Source: Actinomycetospora termitidis
Lineage (GTDB): Bacteria; Actinomycetota; Actinomycetes; Mycobacteriales; Pseudonocardiaceae
DNA: 64,000 bases
Direction: 5' to 3'
Assembly: GCF_030286555.1 (NCBI RefSeq)
Contig: NZ_JASVWF010000005.1
Coordinates: 62,001 to 126,000, forward strand
Shown: positions 57,320 through 64,000 of the stretch, in pieces
Layout of the letters: each line of letters starts with the position of its first letter
How positions within the stretch are numbered: the stretch's first letter is position 1
The notes under the pieces: model-generated
What the model was told of the DNA's origin: nothing
Databases searched by the model: none
The model's input: only the letters and a program-made list of their open reading frames with translations
Made by a program: the position numbers and the translations under genes

Positions 57320-57368
57320 CGGACCGCTCGGTCCTCGCCCCACTCCGCGCGGCGGAACGAGATCTTGC
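57299..57368. terminator. Nested hairpin after the BKACE operon
   Basis: Outer arms 57299-57314 and 57353-57368 pair at 14 of 16 positions. Inside, GGACC/GGTCC (57321-57325, 57330-57334) form a small hairpin. The left arm overlaps the end of the dehydrogenase gene. Confidence 0.6.
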
Positions 57369-57378
57369 CCGGGGATCC

Positions 57379-57405
57379 GCCGTGTTCCCGACCCGCGAAC
57401 ACGGC
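57379..57405. promoter_or_regulatory. 9-9-9 palindromic operator upstream of MetE-like gene
   Basis: GCCGTGTTC (57379-57387) and GAACACGGC (57397-57405) are perfectly complementary with a 9-bp spacer, about 26 bp upstream of the -10 element of the next gene. Confidence 0.6.
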
Positions 57406-57430
57406 GCTGCCCCCGACGACCGGCGCTTCC

Positions 57431-57436
57431 TAGCGT
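57431..57436 (+). promoter_or_regulatory. Leaderless -10 element TAGCGT
   Basis: TAGCGT sits 7 nt before the ATG at 57444; no Shine-Dalgarno sequence is present. Confidence 0.55.
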
Positions 57437-57443
57437 CGCGGAC

Positions 57444-58589
57444 ATGCAGCGCAGCGGAGAGCGGATCCTCACCACCCACGTCGGCAGCCTCGCGCGTCCG
57501 GAGGCGCTGCTGGACACGATGCGGGAGAAGGAGCACGGCCGCCCGTACGACGAGGCCGGCTTCGCCAAGCAGGTGACCGAGGCGGTGCGCGACGTGGTGG
57601 CGCGCCAGGCCGAGGTGGGCCTGGACGTCGTCACCGACGGCGAGATGGGCAAGGTCAGCTTCGCGACCTACGTCCAGGACAGGCTCGACGGCTTCTCCCC
57701 CTCGAGCGGGGAGAAGCTGCTCCCGCCGTCGTGGAAGCTCGAGATCGACGCCTTCCCGGAGTACTACGAGCAGTACCTCGGGAAGTACTCGAAGACCGTG
57801 GCGCCGATGGTGACGGTGGCCTGCGTCGGCCCGGTCTCCTACACCGGCCAGGACCAGCTGCGCACCGACATCGAGAACCTGCGGGCCGCGCTCGTCGGTG
57901 TCGAGCACACCGAGGCGTTCCTGCCCTCGACCTCGCCGCGCGGGTTCGGCCGCAACGAGTTCTACGCGACCGACACCGAGTACTACACCGCGGTCGCCGA
58001 GGCGCTGCGCGAGGAGTACCTGGCGATCGTCGACGCCGGGTTCCTGCTGCAGATCGACGACCCGTGGCTGATCGAGATCCTGTCCGACCCGCAGCTGACG
58101 CCCGAGGAGCGGCAGCACACCGCCGCCGAGCACGCCGAGATCGTCAACCACGCGCTGCGCGACATCCCGACCGAGAAGATCCGCCTCCACACCTGCTACG
58201 GCCTCAACCACGGGCCGCGGGTCCACGACATCACGATGGCCGAGGTCGCGGGCCCGATGCTGGCGATCCGGGCGGGGGCGTACTCGTTCGAGGTCGCGAA
58301 CCCCCGACACATGCACGAGTGGACGATCTGGTCCGACGGCGCGCTGCGGAAGCAGCTCGGCGACGCGCTGCTCATCCCCGGCCTGCTCGGGCACGCCCAG
58401 AACTACGTCGAGCACCCGGACCTGGTCGCCGAGATGCTGCGGCACTACGTCGACGCGGTCGGGCGCGAGCAGGTCATCGCCGGCGCGGACTGCGGGTTCT
58501 CCTCCCGCGCGAGCTACCAGCCCGAGGTGCACCCGACGGTCGTGTGGGAGAAGTTCCGGGCCCTGCGCGCGGGTGCCGACCGCGTCTAG
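57444..58589 (+). CDS. MetE-like zinc-dependent thiol methyl/alkyl transferase
   Basis: A 381-residue protein related to the C-terminal half of cobalamin-independent methionine synthase. Zinc ligands are visible: His249 and Cys251 (HTCYG) and Cys350 (GADCGFSSRA), with a glutamate in between (FEVAN). TTHVGSLARPEALL and VTDGEMGK are family features. This half-size group includes epoxyalkane:coenzyme M transferase as well as demethylases and unknown catabolic enzymes, so it need not make methionine. A leaderless TAGCGT and a 9-9-9 operator lie upstream. Confidence 0.82.
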   Translation: MQRSGERILTTHVGSLARPEALLDTMREKEHGRPYDEAGFAKQVTEAVRDVVARQAEVGLDVVTDGEMGKVSFATYVQDRLDGFSPSSGEKLLPPSWKLEIDAFPEYYEQYLGKYSKTVAPMVTVACVGPVSYTGQDQLRTDIENLRAALVGVEHTEAFLPSTSPRGFGRNEFYATDTEYYTAVAEALREEYLAIVDAGFLLQIDDPWLIEILSDPQLTPEERQHTAAEHAEIVNHALRDIPTEKIRLHTCYGLNHGPRVHDITMAEVAGPMLAIRAGAYSFEVANPRHMHEWTIWSDGALRKQLGDALLIPGLLGHAQNYVEHPDLVAEMLRHYVDAVGREQVIAGADCGFSSRASYQPEVHPTVVWEKFRALRAGADRV

Positions 58590-59605
58590 TTCGGCCGCTC
58601 CCCCGCCCACGCCCGGCCGAGCAGGGCCCGCAGGCCGTCGCGGGTCAGCTCGGCCGGGTTCGGATACGGGGTCCCGACGGCGAGCTCGGCCGCGCGGTCG
58701 AGGTCGGTCTCGGCCATGCCGAGCTCGCGCAGGGAGGTCGGGCCACCCGCCGTCGTGACGAGGTCGAACACCCCGCGCGGGGCGTCCTCGACGCCGAGCG
58801 CGTCCGCGATCCGGCGCATCGCTTCCGGAGCGGCCGCAGCGTTGTAGGCCATCGCGTGGGGCAGGACGACGGTGTGGGTGGGCGCGTGCGGGAGGTCGAA
58901 CGAGCCGCCCAGGGTGTGGCAGAGCTTGTGGTGCAGCGCCATCCCGACCGACCCGAGACACGTCCCCGCCAGCCACGCCCCCTGCAGGAGCTGCTCCCGG
59001 TCCCCCGGACCACGCAGACCGACGGCCAGGCGTCGGACCGCGTCGAGCGCGAGCAGGTCGACGACCGGGTTCGCCTGCGGCGAGTACAGCGCCTCGACCG
59101 CGTGCGCGAGGGCGTTGACGGCGCTGGTGACGGTGACCTCGTGCGGGAGCGAGCGGGTGAGGTCGACGTCGTAGATCACGGTCTCGGGGAGGATGTCCGG
59201 CGAGGTCCGTGTGGTCTTGACGCCGTCCGCCGTCTCGCCGAGCACCGGGGTGACCTCGGAGCCGGAGTAGGTGGTCGGGACGATCACCTGGTCCACGCCG
59301 GCGCGCACGGCCAGCGCCTTCGCGAGCCCGGTGGTCGACCCGCCGCCGACGGCCACGACGCAGTCCGCGCCGGCCTCGCGCAGCACCGCGAGCGCCCGCT
59401 CGGTCACCTCCACCGGGGTGTGCATGACGGCGCCGTCGAAGCGCGCGACGGCGAGCGGGCCCAGGATGCGTTCCGTCCGCTCCGCCTGGCGACCCGCGAG
59501 GACCAGCACCCGGGACCGGCCAAGGCGCTCGACCTCCTCGGCGACCCGGTCGAGACTGCCGGCGCCGAACACGACGCGCGCGGGCTGGGCGGTGTAGACG
59601 AACAC
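58586..59605 (-). CDS. Iron-containing alcohol dehydrogenase (maleylacetate reductase-like)
   Basis: A 339-residue group III dehydrogenase. FVYTAQPARVVFGAGS is the maleylacetate reductase opening; VVAVGGGSTTGLAKA and VPTTYSGSEVTPVLGET bind NAD(P); VNALAHAVEALYSP and HHKLCHTLGG...PHAPTHTVVLPH hold the metal-binding region. Maleylacetate reductase serves ortho-type cleavage of hydroxyquinol, so a second ring-opening route may exist elsewhere in the genome. GTG 59605 is chosen because MAR proteins start with FVYTAQPAR; an upstream TTG at 59629 is the alternative. It overlaps the MetE-like gene by 4 nt. Confidence 0.88.
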   Translation of the reverse strand: MFVYTAQPARVVFGAGSLDRVAEEVERLGRSRVLVLAGRQAERTERILGPLAVARFDGAVMHTPVEVTERALAVLREAGADCVVAVGGGSTTGLAKALAVRAGVDQVIVPTTYSGSEVTPVLGETADGVKTTRTSPDILPETVIYDVDLTRSLPHEVTVTSAVNALAHAVEALYSPQANPVVDLLALDAVRRLAVGLRGPGDREQLLQGAWLAGTCLGSVGMALHHKLCHTLGGSFDLPHAPTHTVVLPHAMAYNAAAAPEAMRRIADALGVEDAPRGVFDLVTTAGGPTSLRELGMAETDLDRAAELAVGTPYPNPAELTRDGLRALLGRAWAGERPN

Positions 59606-59664
59606 GCCCTCTTCTACCGCAATGGTCAAGGGTTCAACCGAAGCGCATCGGGCATCCGCGCGGC

Positions 59665-60743
59665 ATGCACGCGCTCTCCCGTCCCCTGATCGTCGGCGTC
59701 ACCGGTATCGCGGGCCACGCCCTCGCCGAGCGGCTCTCCGTCCGCGGGGTCACGTCCTCGGCCTGTCCCGACGCAGCTCGTCGCCGGTCGCGGAGGTGGA
59801 GGGCCTGCACGCCGACCTCACCGACGCCGATGCCCTCCGCGACGCGATCGCGGGCACGCGTCCGACCTCGGTCTTCCTCACCGCCTGGGCGCGCCAGGAC
59901 TCCGAGGAGGAGAACATCCGGGTCAACGGCGGGATGGTCCGCGACGTCCTCGCGGCCGCCGGCGCCGAGGGCACCGTGCAGCACGTCGCGCTGATGACCG
60001 GGCTCAAGCACTACCTCGGGCCGTTCGAGGCGTACGGCGAGGGGACGTTGCCGGAGACCCCGTTCGTCGAGACCGAGCCTCGTCTCGACGCGCCGAACTT
60101 CTACTACGCGCAGGAGGACGAGCTGTTCGCGGCCGCCCGCGAGCACCGGTTCTCGTGGACCGTGCACCGGGCGCACACCGTCGTTGGGTACGCGGTCGGC
60201 AACGCCATGAACATCGCCTCGACCCTGGCCGCCTACGCCGCGCTCTGCCGCGAGACCGGCCGGCCGTTCACCTTCCCCGGCTCGCGGCAGCAGTGGGAGG
60301 GGCTCACCGACATGACCGACGCCGGGCAGGCCGCGGAGCACATGATCTGGGCGACGGGGTCGCCGTCGGCGCACGACCAGGCGCACAACGTCGTGAACGG
60401 CGACGTCTTCCGCTGGCGGTGGATGTGGCCGCGACTCGCCGAGCTGCTCGGGGTGAAGCCCGAGGGGTTCGACGGGACCGTACGCCCGCTCGAGGAGCAG
60501 ACCGCGGGGATGGACGACGTGTGGGCGCGGATCGCCGAGCGCGAGGGTCTCCGCGAGACCGACCTCGGCCGGGTCGCCTCCTTCTGGCACACCGACGGCG
60601 ACCTGGGCCGCGACATCGAGTGCCTCACCGACATGTCGCGCTCCCGCCTCGCCGGGTTCACCGGGTACGTGCGCACCCTCGACGCGTTCGCCGCCGTCTT
60701 CGACCGGCTCGCCGCCGACGGGATCACCCCGCACGTGCCGTGA
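59665..60743 (+). pseudogene. Frameshifted NAD(P)-dependent SDR (PRISE/5-beta-reductase-like)
   Basis: The N-terminal Rossmann motif (LIVGVTGIAGHALAERLSVRG) is encoded in one frame from ATG 59665. Its natural continuation (HVLGLSRRSSSPVAEVEGLHADLTDADALR) lies in another frame and runs to 60743. The switch falls at the GGGG run 59746-59749, consistent with loss of one base. The remainder matches PRISE-type reductases (iridoid synthase/progesterone 5-beta-reductase-like): LMTGLKHYLGPFEAYG, FYYAQEDELFAAA, WTVHRAHTVVGYA. Either the gene is broken or there is a sequencing error. It is divergent from the maleylacetate reductase-like gene. Confidence 0.78.
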
Positions 60744-60793
60744 CGCGCGCCCGCAGAGGTGCGGCAGGGCCCGTCGTCGGGAATGAGGACCTC

Positions 60794-61993
60794 GTGACCT
60801 GGAGCCGGAAGAACCTCGCCGACGTCGAGACGCTCGCGCCCGCGGCGAGTGTGTACCTCACCCCGGAGCGTCTCGAACTCCAAGCGACCGCACGCCGCTT
60901 CGCGATGGAGGAGGTGCTCCCGGTCGCGGACGAGCTCGACCCGCAGCGCGGCGAGATCCCCGACGAACTGCTGGCGCGGCTCGCCGAGCTCGACTATTTC
61001 GGGATCATGATCGACCGCGAGCACGGCGGGCTCGGGCTCGGCGTCCTCGAGTACGCGCTGATCTGCGAGGAGCTGGCGCGCGGGTGGATGAGCGTCGCGA
61101 GCATCATCGCCCGCGGCAACGGCACCGGGTGTGCGGGCCGGCCGGACCTACTGGCGCGGTCGGCGCGCGGCGAGTGGATCGGCGGGATCGCGTTCTCGGA
61201 GCCGTCCGCCGGGTCGGACCTGGCGAACGTCGGGTGTTCGGCCGAGCGCGACGGTGACGAGTGGGTGATCAGCGGGACCAAGCGCTGGGTCGGCCACGCG
61301 AAGCGGGCCGACTTCCTGCACCTGCTCGCCCGCACGCGGGAGCCGCGCGAGGGGCACGGCCGGTCGGACGGGCTGGAGCTGTTCCTGGTGGAGAAGGCGC
61401 GCGGGTCGTTCCCCGACGGCGTCTCGGGCACGCCGATCGACAAGATCGGCTACTACGGGCTGACGACGTGGGAGCTGACGCTCGACGGGCTCCGGGTGCC
61501 GGTCGACGCGCTGCAGGACACCGGTCAGGACGAGGGTCAGGGGTTCAAGGAGTCGCTGCGCTGGCTCGGGCCGGCGCGGGTGCAGACGGCGGCGCGGGCG
61601 GTGGGGCTCGCGCGCGGGGCGGTCGAGGACGCGATCGCCTACGTGAAGCAGCGGGTCCAGTTCGGGCACCCGATCGGTGACCAGCAGGTGATCCGGCACG
61701 CCCTGGCCGACCTGGCGTCCGAGGCCGAGGCCGCCCGCCAGCTCTACCTGCACGCGGCGTGGCTGGTGGACTCCGGCGTCGCGGCCGACGTCGAGACCTC
61801 GCAGGCCAAGCTCGTCGCCTCCGAGACCGCGGAGCGCGTGACGTCGCAGGCGCTCCAGATCTTCGGCGGCAACGGCTACACCACGGAGTACTCGGCCGAG
61901 CGGTACTGGCGGGACGCCCGGCTCACCACGATCTTCGAGGGCACGTCGGAGATCCAGCGCAAGATCGTGTCGGACGCGCTGCTGGCCGACTGA
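60794..61993 (+). CDS. Acyl-CoA dehydrogenase
   Basis: A 399-residue flavoprotein dehydrogenase. GIAFSEPSAGSDLANVGCSA binds FAD and substrate; RVQFGHPIGDQQVIRHALADL is the central helix; IFGGNGYTTEYSAERYWRDARLTTIFEGTSEIQRKIV is the C-terminal signature with the catalytic glutamate in FEGTSEIQ. It would introduce a 2,3-double bond into an acyl-CoA, passing electrons to ETF. The GTG start is preceded by GAGGA. The gene is followed by a large nested inverted repeat. Confidence 0.93.
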   Translation: MTWSRKNLADVETLAPAASVYLTPERLELQATARRFAMEEVLPVADELDPQRGEIPDELLARLAELDYFGIMIDREHGGLGLGVLEYALICEELARGWMSVASIIARGNGTGCAGRPDLLARSARGEWIGGIAFSEPSAGSDLANVGCSAERDGDEWVISGTKRWVGHAKRADFLHLLARTREPREGHGRSDGLELFLVEKARGSFPDGVSGTPIDKIGYYGLTTWELTLDGLRVPVDALQDTGQDEGQGFKESLRWLGPARVQTAARAVGLARGAVEDAIAYVKQRVQFGHPIGDQQVIRHALADLASEAEAARQLYLHAAWLVDSGVAADVETSQAKLVASETAERVTSQALQIFGGNGYTTEYSAERYWRDARLTTIFEGTSEIQRKIVSDALLAD

Positions 61994-62107
61994 GCGAAGG
62001 GCACCATCGTTCGGATAGACGGGCCGTGGGCGCCCATCGCCAGTCCGGGGCCGCCGTGGCGGTGGGCGCCCACGGGCGGGTAGATCGAGTGGAGGGGCCC
62101 TTCGCTC
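61992..62107. repeat. Nested inverted repeat between acyl-CoA dehydrogenase and pseudouridine synthase genes
   Basis: Outer perfect 11-bp arms (61992-62002 and 62097-62107) enclose inner 18-bp arms with one mismatch (62024-62041 and 62058-62075). The outer right arm runs into the CAGAAT -10 element of the next gene. Confidence 0.8.
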
Positions 62108-62112
62108 AGAAT
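62107..62112 (+). promoter_or_regulatory. Leaderless -10 element CAGAAT
   Basis: CAGAAT lies 7 nt before GTG 62120, which selects that start over the in-frame ATG at 62111. Confidence 0.45.
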
Positions 62113-62119
62113 GGGGTGC

Positions 62120-63061
62120 GTGCGTCCCCCGCCGTCCCTGCCGCCCCGCTTCGGGCTCGACCCGGCCCGGATGCGGTTGCCGGTGTCGGACGAGTGGGCG
62201 ACGGTGCGCGACCACGTGGTGGGTCGAGTCCCGCTGTCGCCGGCGCAGGTGGACGCCATGTTCGCGGCCGGTCGTTTCCACGATCAGCACGGCCCGCTGC
62301 CGATCGACGCGCCCTACGTCAGTGGCGGCTCGGTGTGGTTCCACCGCGACCTTCCTGACGAGGCCCCGGTGCCGTTCGCGGTCGAGGTCGCCTTCCGCGA
62401 GGACCGGGTGCTCGTCGCCGACAAGCCGCACTTCCTGGCGACGATCCCGCGCGGCCGGCACGTCCGGGAGACCGCGCTCGTCCGGCTGCGGGACGAGCAC
62501 GGGTTGCCCGACCTCTCCCCCGCCCACCGACTCGACCGCCCGACGGCGGGCGTGGTCCTGTTCGTGATCGCGCGCGAGGACCGCGGCACCTACCAGAACC
62601 TGTTCCGCGACCGGCGGGTGTCGAAGACCTACGAGGCGATCGCGCCGTACCGGCCGGACCTCGGGACGCCGCAGGTCGTCCGGTCCCGGATCGTCAAGGA
62701 GCGCGGGATCGTCACGGCGCGGGAGGTCGACGGGGAGCCGAACGCCGAGACGCTCGTGGAGGTGCTCGAGTACCGCGACGACCCGGCGCTCGGCGCGATC
62801 GCCCGCTACCGCCTCACCCCGCACACCGGCCGGACCCACCAGCTGCGGCTGCACCTCTGCTCGCTCGGCGTCCCGATCCTCGGCGACACCTTCTACCCGC
62901 GGGTTCGTGACGTCGGGTTGGACGACTTCCGCGCGCCGCTGCAGCTGCTCGCACGAACGCTGTCGTGGCCGGATCCGCGCACCGACGAGCCGGTCACGGT
63001 CCACTCGCGTCGACGGCTGCAGGCGTGGGACGACCCGGCGGGATGGGCGGCCGGGCCGTGA
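62120..63061 (+). CDS. RluA-family pseudouridine synthase
   Basis: A 313-residue RNA pseudouridine synthase. The catalytic aspartate is residue 139 in SPAHRLDRPTAGVVLF. VLVADKPHFLATIPRGRH, KTYEAIAPY and RYRLTPHTGRTHQLRLHLCSLGVPILGDTFYP are canonical. A substrate uridine in 23S rRNA or tRNA is likely. The gene has no S4 domain. The N-terminal region (ARMRLPVSDEWATVRDHVVGRV) is the actinobacterial variant. Confidence 0.92.
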   Translation: MRPPPSLPPRFGLDPARMRLPVSDEWATVRDHVVGRVPLSPAQVDAMFAAGRFHDQHGPLPIDAPYVSGGSVWFHRDLPDEAPVPFAVEVAFREDRVLVADKPHFLATIPRGRHVRETALVRLRDEHGLPDLSPAHRLDRPTAGVVLFVIAREDRGTYQNLFRDRRVSKTYEAIAPYRPDLGTPQVVRSRIVKERGIVTAREVDGEPNAETLVEVLEYRDDPALGAIARYRLTPHTGRTHQLRLHLCSLGVPILGDTFYPRVRDVGLDDFRAPLQLLARTLSWPDPRTDEPVTVHSRRRLQAWDDPAGWAAGP

Positions 63062-63071
63062 GGTCGACACC

Positions 63072-63093
63072 ACGCAGGCCCCGGAACCTGCGT
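63072..63093. repeat. Short hairpin repeat, inverse relative of 41186-41245
   Basis: ACGCAGG and CCTGCGT pair around CCCCGGAA. Its reverse complement continues into GCGAGAGC and CGCAGGTTCCGGGGCC, the same core as the hairpin behind ctaG. Confidence 0.6.
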
Positions 63094-63131
63094 CACGTAG
63101 CTCTCGCGCCCGCAGCGGGTACGCCGACGCC

Positions 63132-63650
63132 GTGACCGACCCGCTGATCGTCTCCGCCGTCCTCGCCCCGGACGCGCAGGCCGACCTCGACGCGCAGCGG
63201 CGCCGGTGGTTCCCCGCCGACCGCCTGCACGTCGGCGCGCACATCACGCTCTTCCACGCGCTCCCCGGCGAGCGGATCGACGAGGTGGCGGCCCTCCTCG
63301 GCGAGCTCGTCGAGCGCCCGGGGCCGGCCCTCCACGTGGGCGAGCCGTTCAAGCTCGGGCGCGGGGTGGGGTTGCGGCTGCAGTCGTCGGCGCTCGAGGG
63401 GCTGCGCGGCGCGATCGCACGGCGGTTCGAGGCCGACCTCACCGACCAGGACGCCCGGCGGTGGCGCCCGCACGTGACGATCCAGAACAAGGTCACGCCC
63501 GACGAGGCGCGGCGCACGCTCGAGACCGTCCGGGAGACGCACGTCCCCTACGACACCCACGTCGAGGCGCTCGCCCTGTGGCACTACCGTGGCGGCCCGT
63601 GGGAGGCGGCGGGCGAGTACCGGTTCGGCGGTCCGGCGTCGTCGGAGTGA
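63132..63650 (+). CDS. 2'-5' RNA ligase-like (2H phosphoesterase) protein
   Basis: A 172-residue 2H-phosphoesterase fold protein. The two HxT motifs are His37/Thr39 (AHITLFHALPG) and His114/Thr116 (PHVTIQNKV). The family acts on 2',3'-cyclic phosphates or 2'-5' linked RNA. GTG start after TACGCC; no strong ribosome-binding site. It may share a transcript with the pseudouridine synthase gene 70 nt upstream, although a hairpin lies between. Confidence 0.85.
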   Translation: MTDPLIVSAVLAPDAQADLDAQRRRWFPADRLHVGAHITLFHALPGERIDEVAALLGELVERPGPALHVGEPFKLGRGVGLRLQSSALEGLRGAIARRFEADLTDQDARRWRPHVTIQNKVTPDEARRTLETVRETHVPYDTHVEALALWHYRGGPWEAAGEYRFGGPASSE

Positions 63651-63714
63651 TCGGGCCGTTCGCACCCCTGGACGCTGCGAGAGTGCCGTTCGCTCCAGAA
63701 GGCGGCGGCTCCCG

Positions 63715-64000
63715 GTGAATCCGGCCGACCCCGCGGGCCCCCGCCTGCCGATCGTCGCCGCGCCCATGGCGGGCGGCCCCTCGACCCCGGCCCTGGTCGC
63801 CGCCGTCACCGCGGCCGGCGGGTACGGCTACCTCGCCGCGGGCTACCTCACCGCGGACGAACTCGCCGCCCGGATGGCCGAGCTGCGGCAACGCACCGAC
63901 GGGCCGTTCGGCGTGAACCTGTTCCTGCCCGACCCGAGCGGCCGCACCCGCCGTCGGGAAGAGGCCGTGATCGCGTACGGGCGGCGGCTCGTGCCGGAGG
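63715..64000 (+). CDS. Nitronate monooxygenase-like flavoprotein (3' truncated by window)
   Basis: The first 95 codons of a TIM-barrel FMN enzyme of the nitronate monooxygenase (2-nitropropane dioxygenase) family: LPIVAAPMAGGPSTPALVAAVTAAGGYGYLAAGYLTADEL and GPFGVNLFLPDPS match the N-terminal barrel strands that hold FMN. The end lies outside the window. GTG 63715 is the only plausible start. Confidence 0.82.
   Translation, partial: MNPADPAGPRLPIVAAPMAGGPSTPALVAAVTAAGGYGYLAAGYLTADELAARMAELRQRTDGPFGVNLFLPDPSGRTRRREEAVIAYGRRLVPE

Noticed and set aside
59622..59760. ATG at 59622 as the true start of the PRISE-type gene
   Set aside because: That frame gives an Arg/Pro/His-rich leader without a Rossmann motif, while the other frame supplies the correct motif.

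Overview
This is a very GC-rich (roughly 73 percent by eye) actinobacterial chromosome segment. GTG starts are frequent, genes often overlap by 4 nt (ATGA/GTGA), many genes look leaderless, and regulator types such as an XRE/MmyB-like HTH and a DUF222-HNH protein are typical of Actinomycetes. A Pseudonocardiales host (Pseudonocardia or Actinomycetospora-like) is my inference. No rRNA, tRNA, CRISPR array, insertion sequence or prophage was seen.

Layout. 0-3 kb: a LacI regulator (5' end outside the window), xylulokinase and a nucleoside phosphorylase. 3-15.5 kb: cell-envelope and housekeeping genes (S1 protease, LytR-CpsA-Psr protein, MFS transporter, GNAT, DsbA-like protein, DUF222-HNH nuclease, GrpB, CbtBA cobalt transporter, NYN-LOTUS protein, L,D-transpeptidase). 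15.5-26.5 kb: acyl-CoA ligase, short-chain dehydrogenase (SDR)/HTH pair, two enoyl-CoA hydratases, a secreted beta-sandwich protein with a ferric-reductase-like membrane partner, an HxlR regulator, a NarL-type two-component system and a VOC protein. 26.5-29 kb: lower meta-cleavage operon (acetaldehyde dehydrogenase, 4-hydroxy-2-oxovalerate aldolase, fused tautomerase). 29-34.8 kb: peptidase, SDRs, ArsR-SRPBCC pair, RIO kinase, HAD phosphatase. 34.9-37.8 kb: a split PEP-synthase-like dikinase. 38-45.9 kb: a second L,D-transpeptidase, CtaG, a Rieske ring-hydroxylating oxygenase, universal stress protein, and a P450 operon. 46-53.4 kb: two divergent operons with two tandem extradiol dioxygenases, a histidine phosphatase, two hydratase/decarboxylase paralogues, a tautomerase, a Rieske ferredoxin, two IclR regulators and one protein I cannot place. 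53.4-59.6 kb: a three-subunit nitrile hydratase/thiocyanate hydrolase-type enzyme, divergent from an XRE-TetR fusion regulator coupled to a BKACE enzyme and a carnitine-dehydrogenase-like enzyme, then a MetE-like zinc enzyme and a maleylacetate-reductase-like enzyme. 59.6-64 kb: a frameshifted SDR, acyl-CoA dehydrogenase, pseudouridine synthase, 2'-5' RNA ligase-like protein and a truncated nitronate monooxygenase-like gene.

How the parts fit. The window reads as a catabolic region for aromatic compounds. A Rieske oxygenase, a P450 and possibly ATP-dependent phosphorylation by the split dikinase would prepare the ring. Two extradiol dioxygenases would open it. Tautomerases, decarboxylase/hydratase paralogues, MhpE and MhpF would then deliver pyruvate and acetyl-CoA. 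The split dikinase plus a histidine phosphatase and a HAD phosphatase in aromatic gene neighbourhoods is the most promising little-described system here. A second layer of interest is regulatory. At least a dozen genes carry a YANNNT hexamer exactly 7 nt before the start codon, most divergent promoters contain clean palindromes, and many gene ends carry long hairpins that look like members of related dispersed repeat families.
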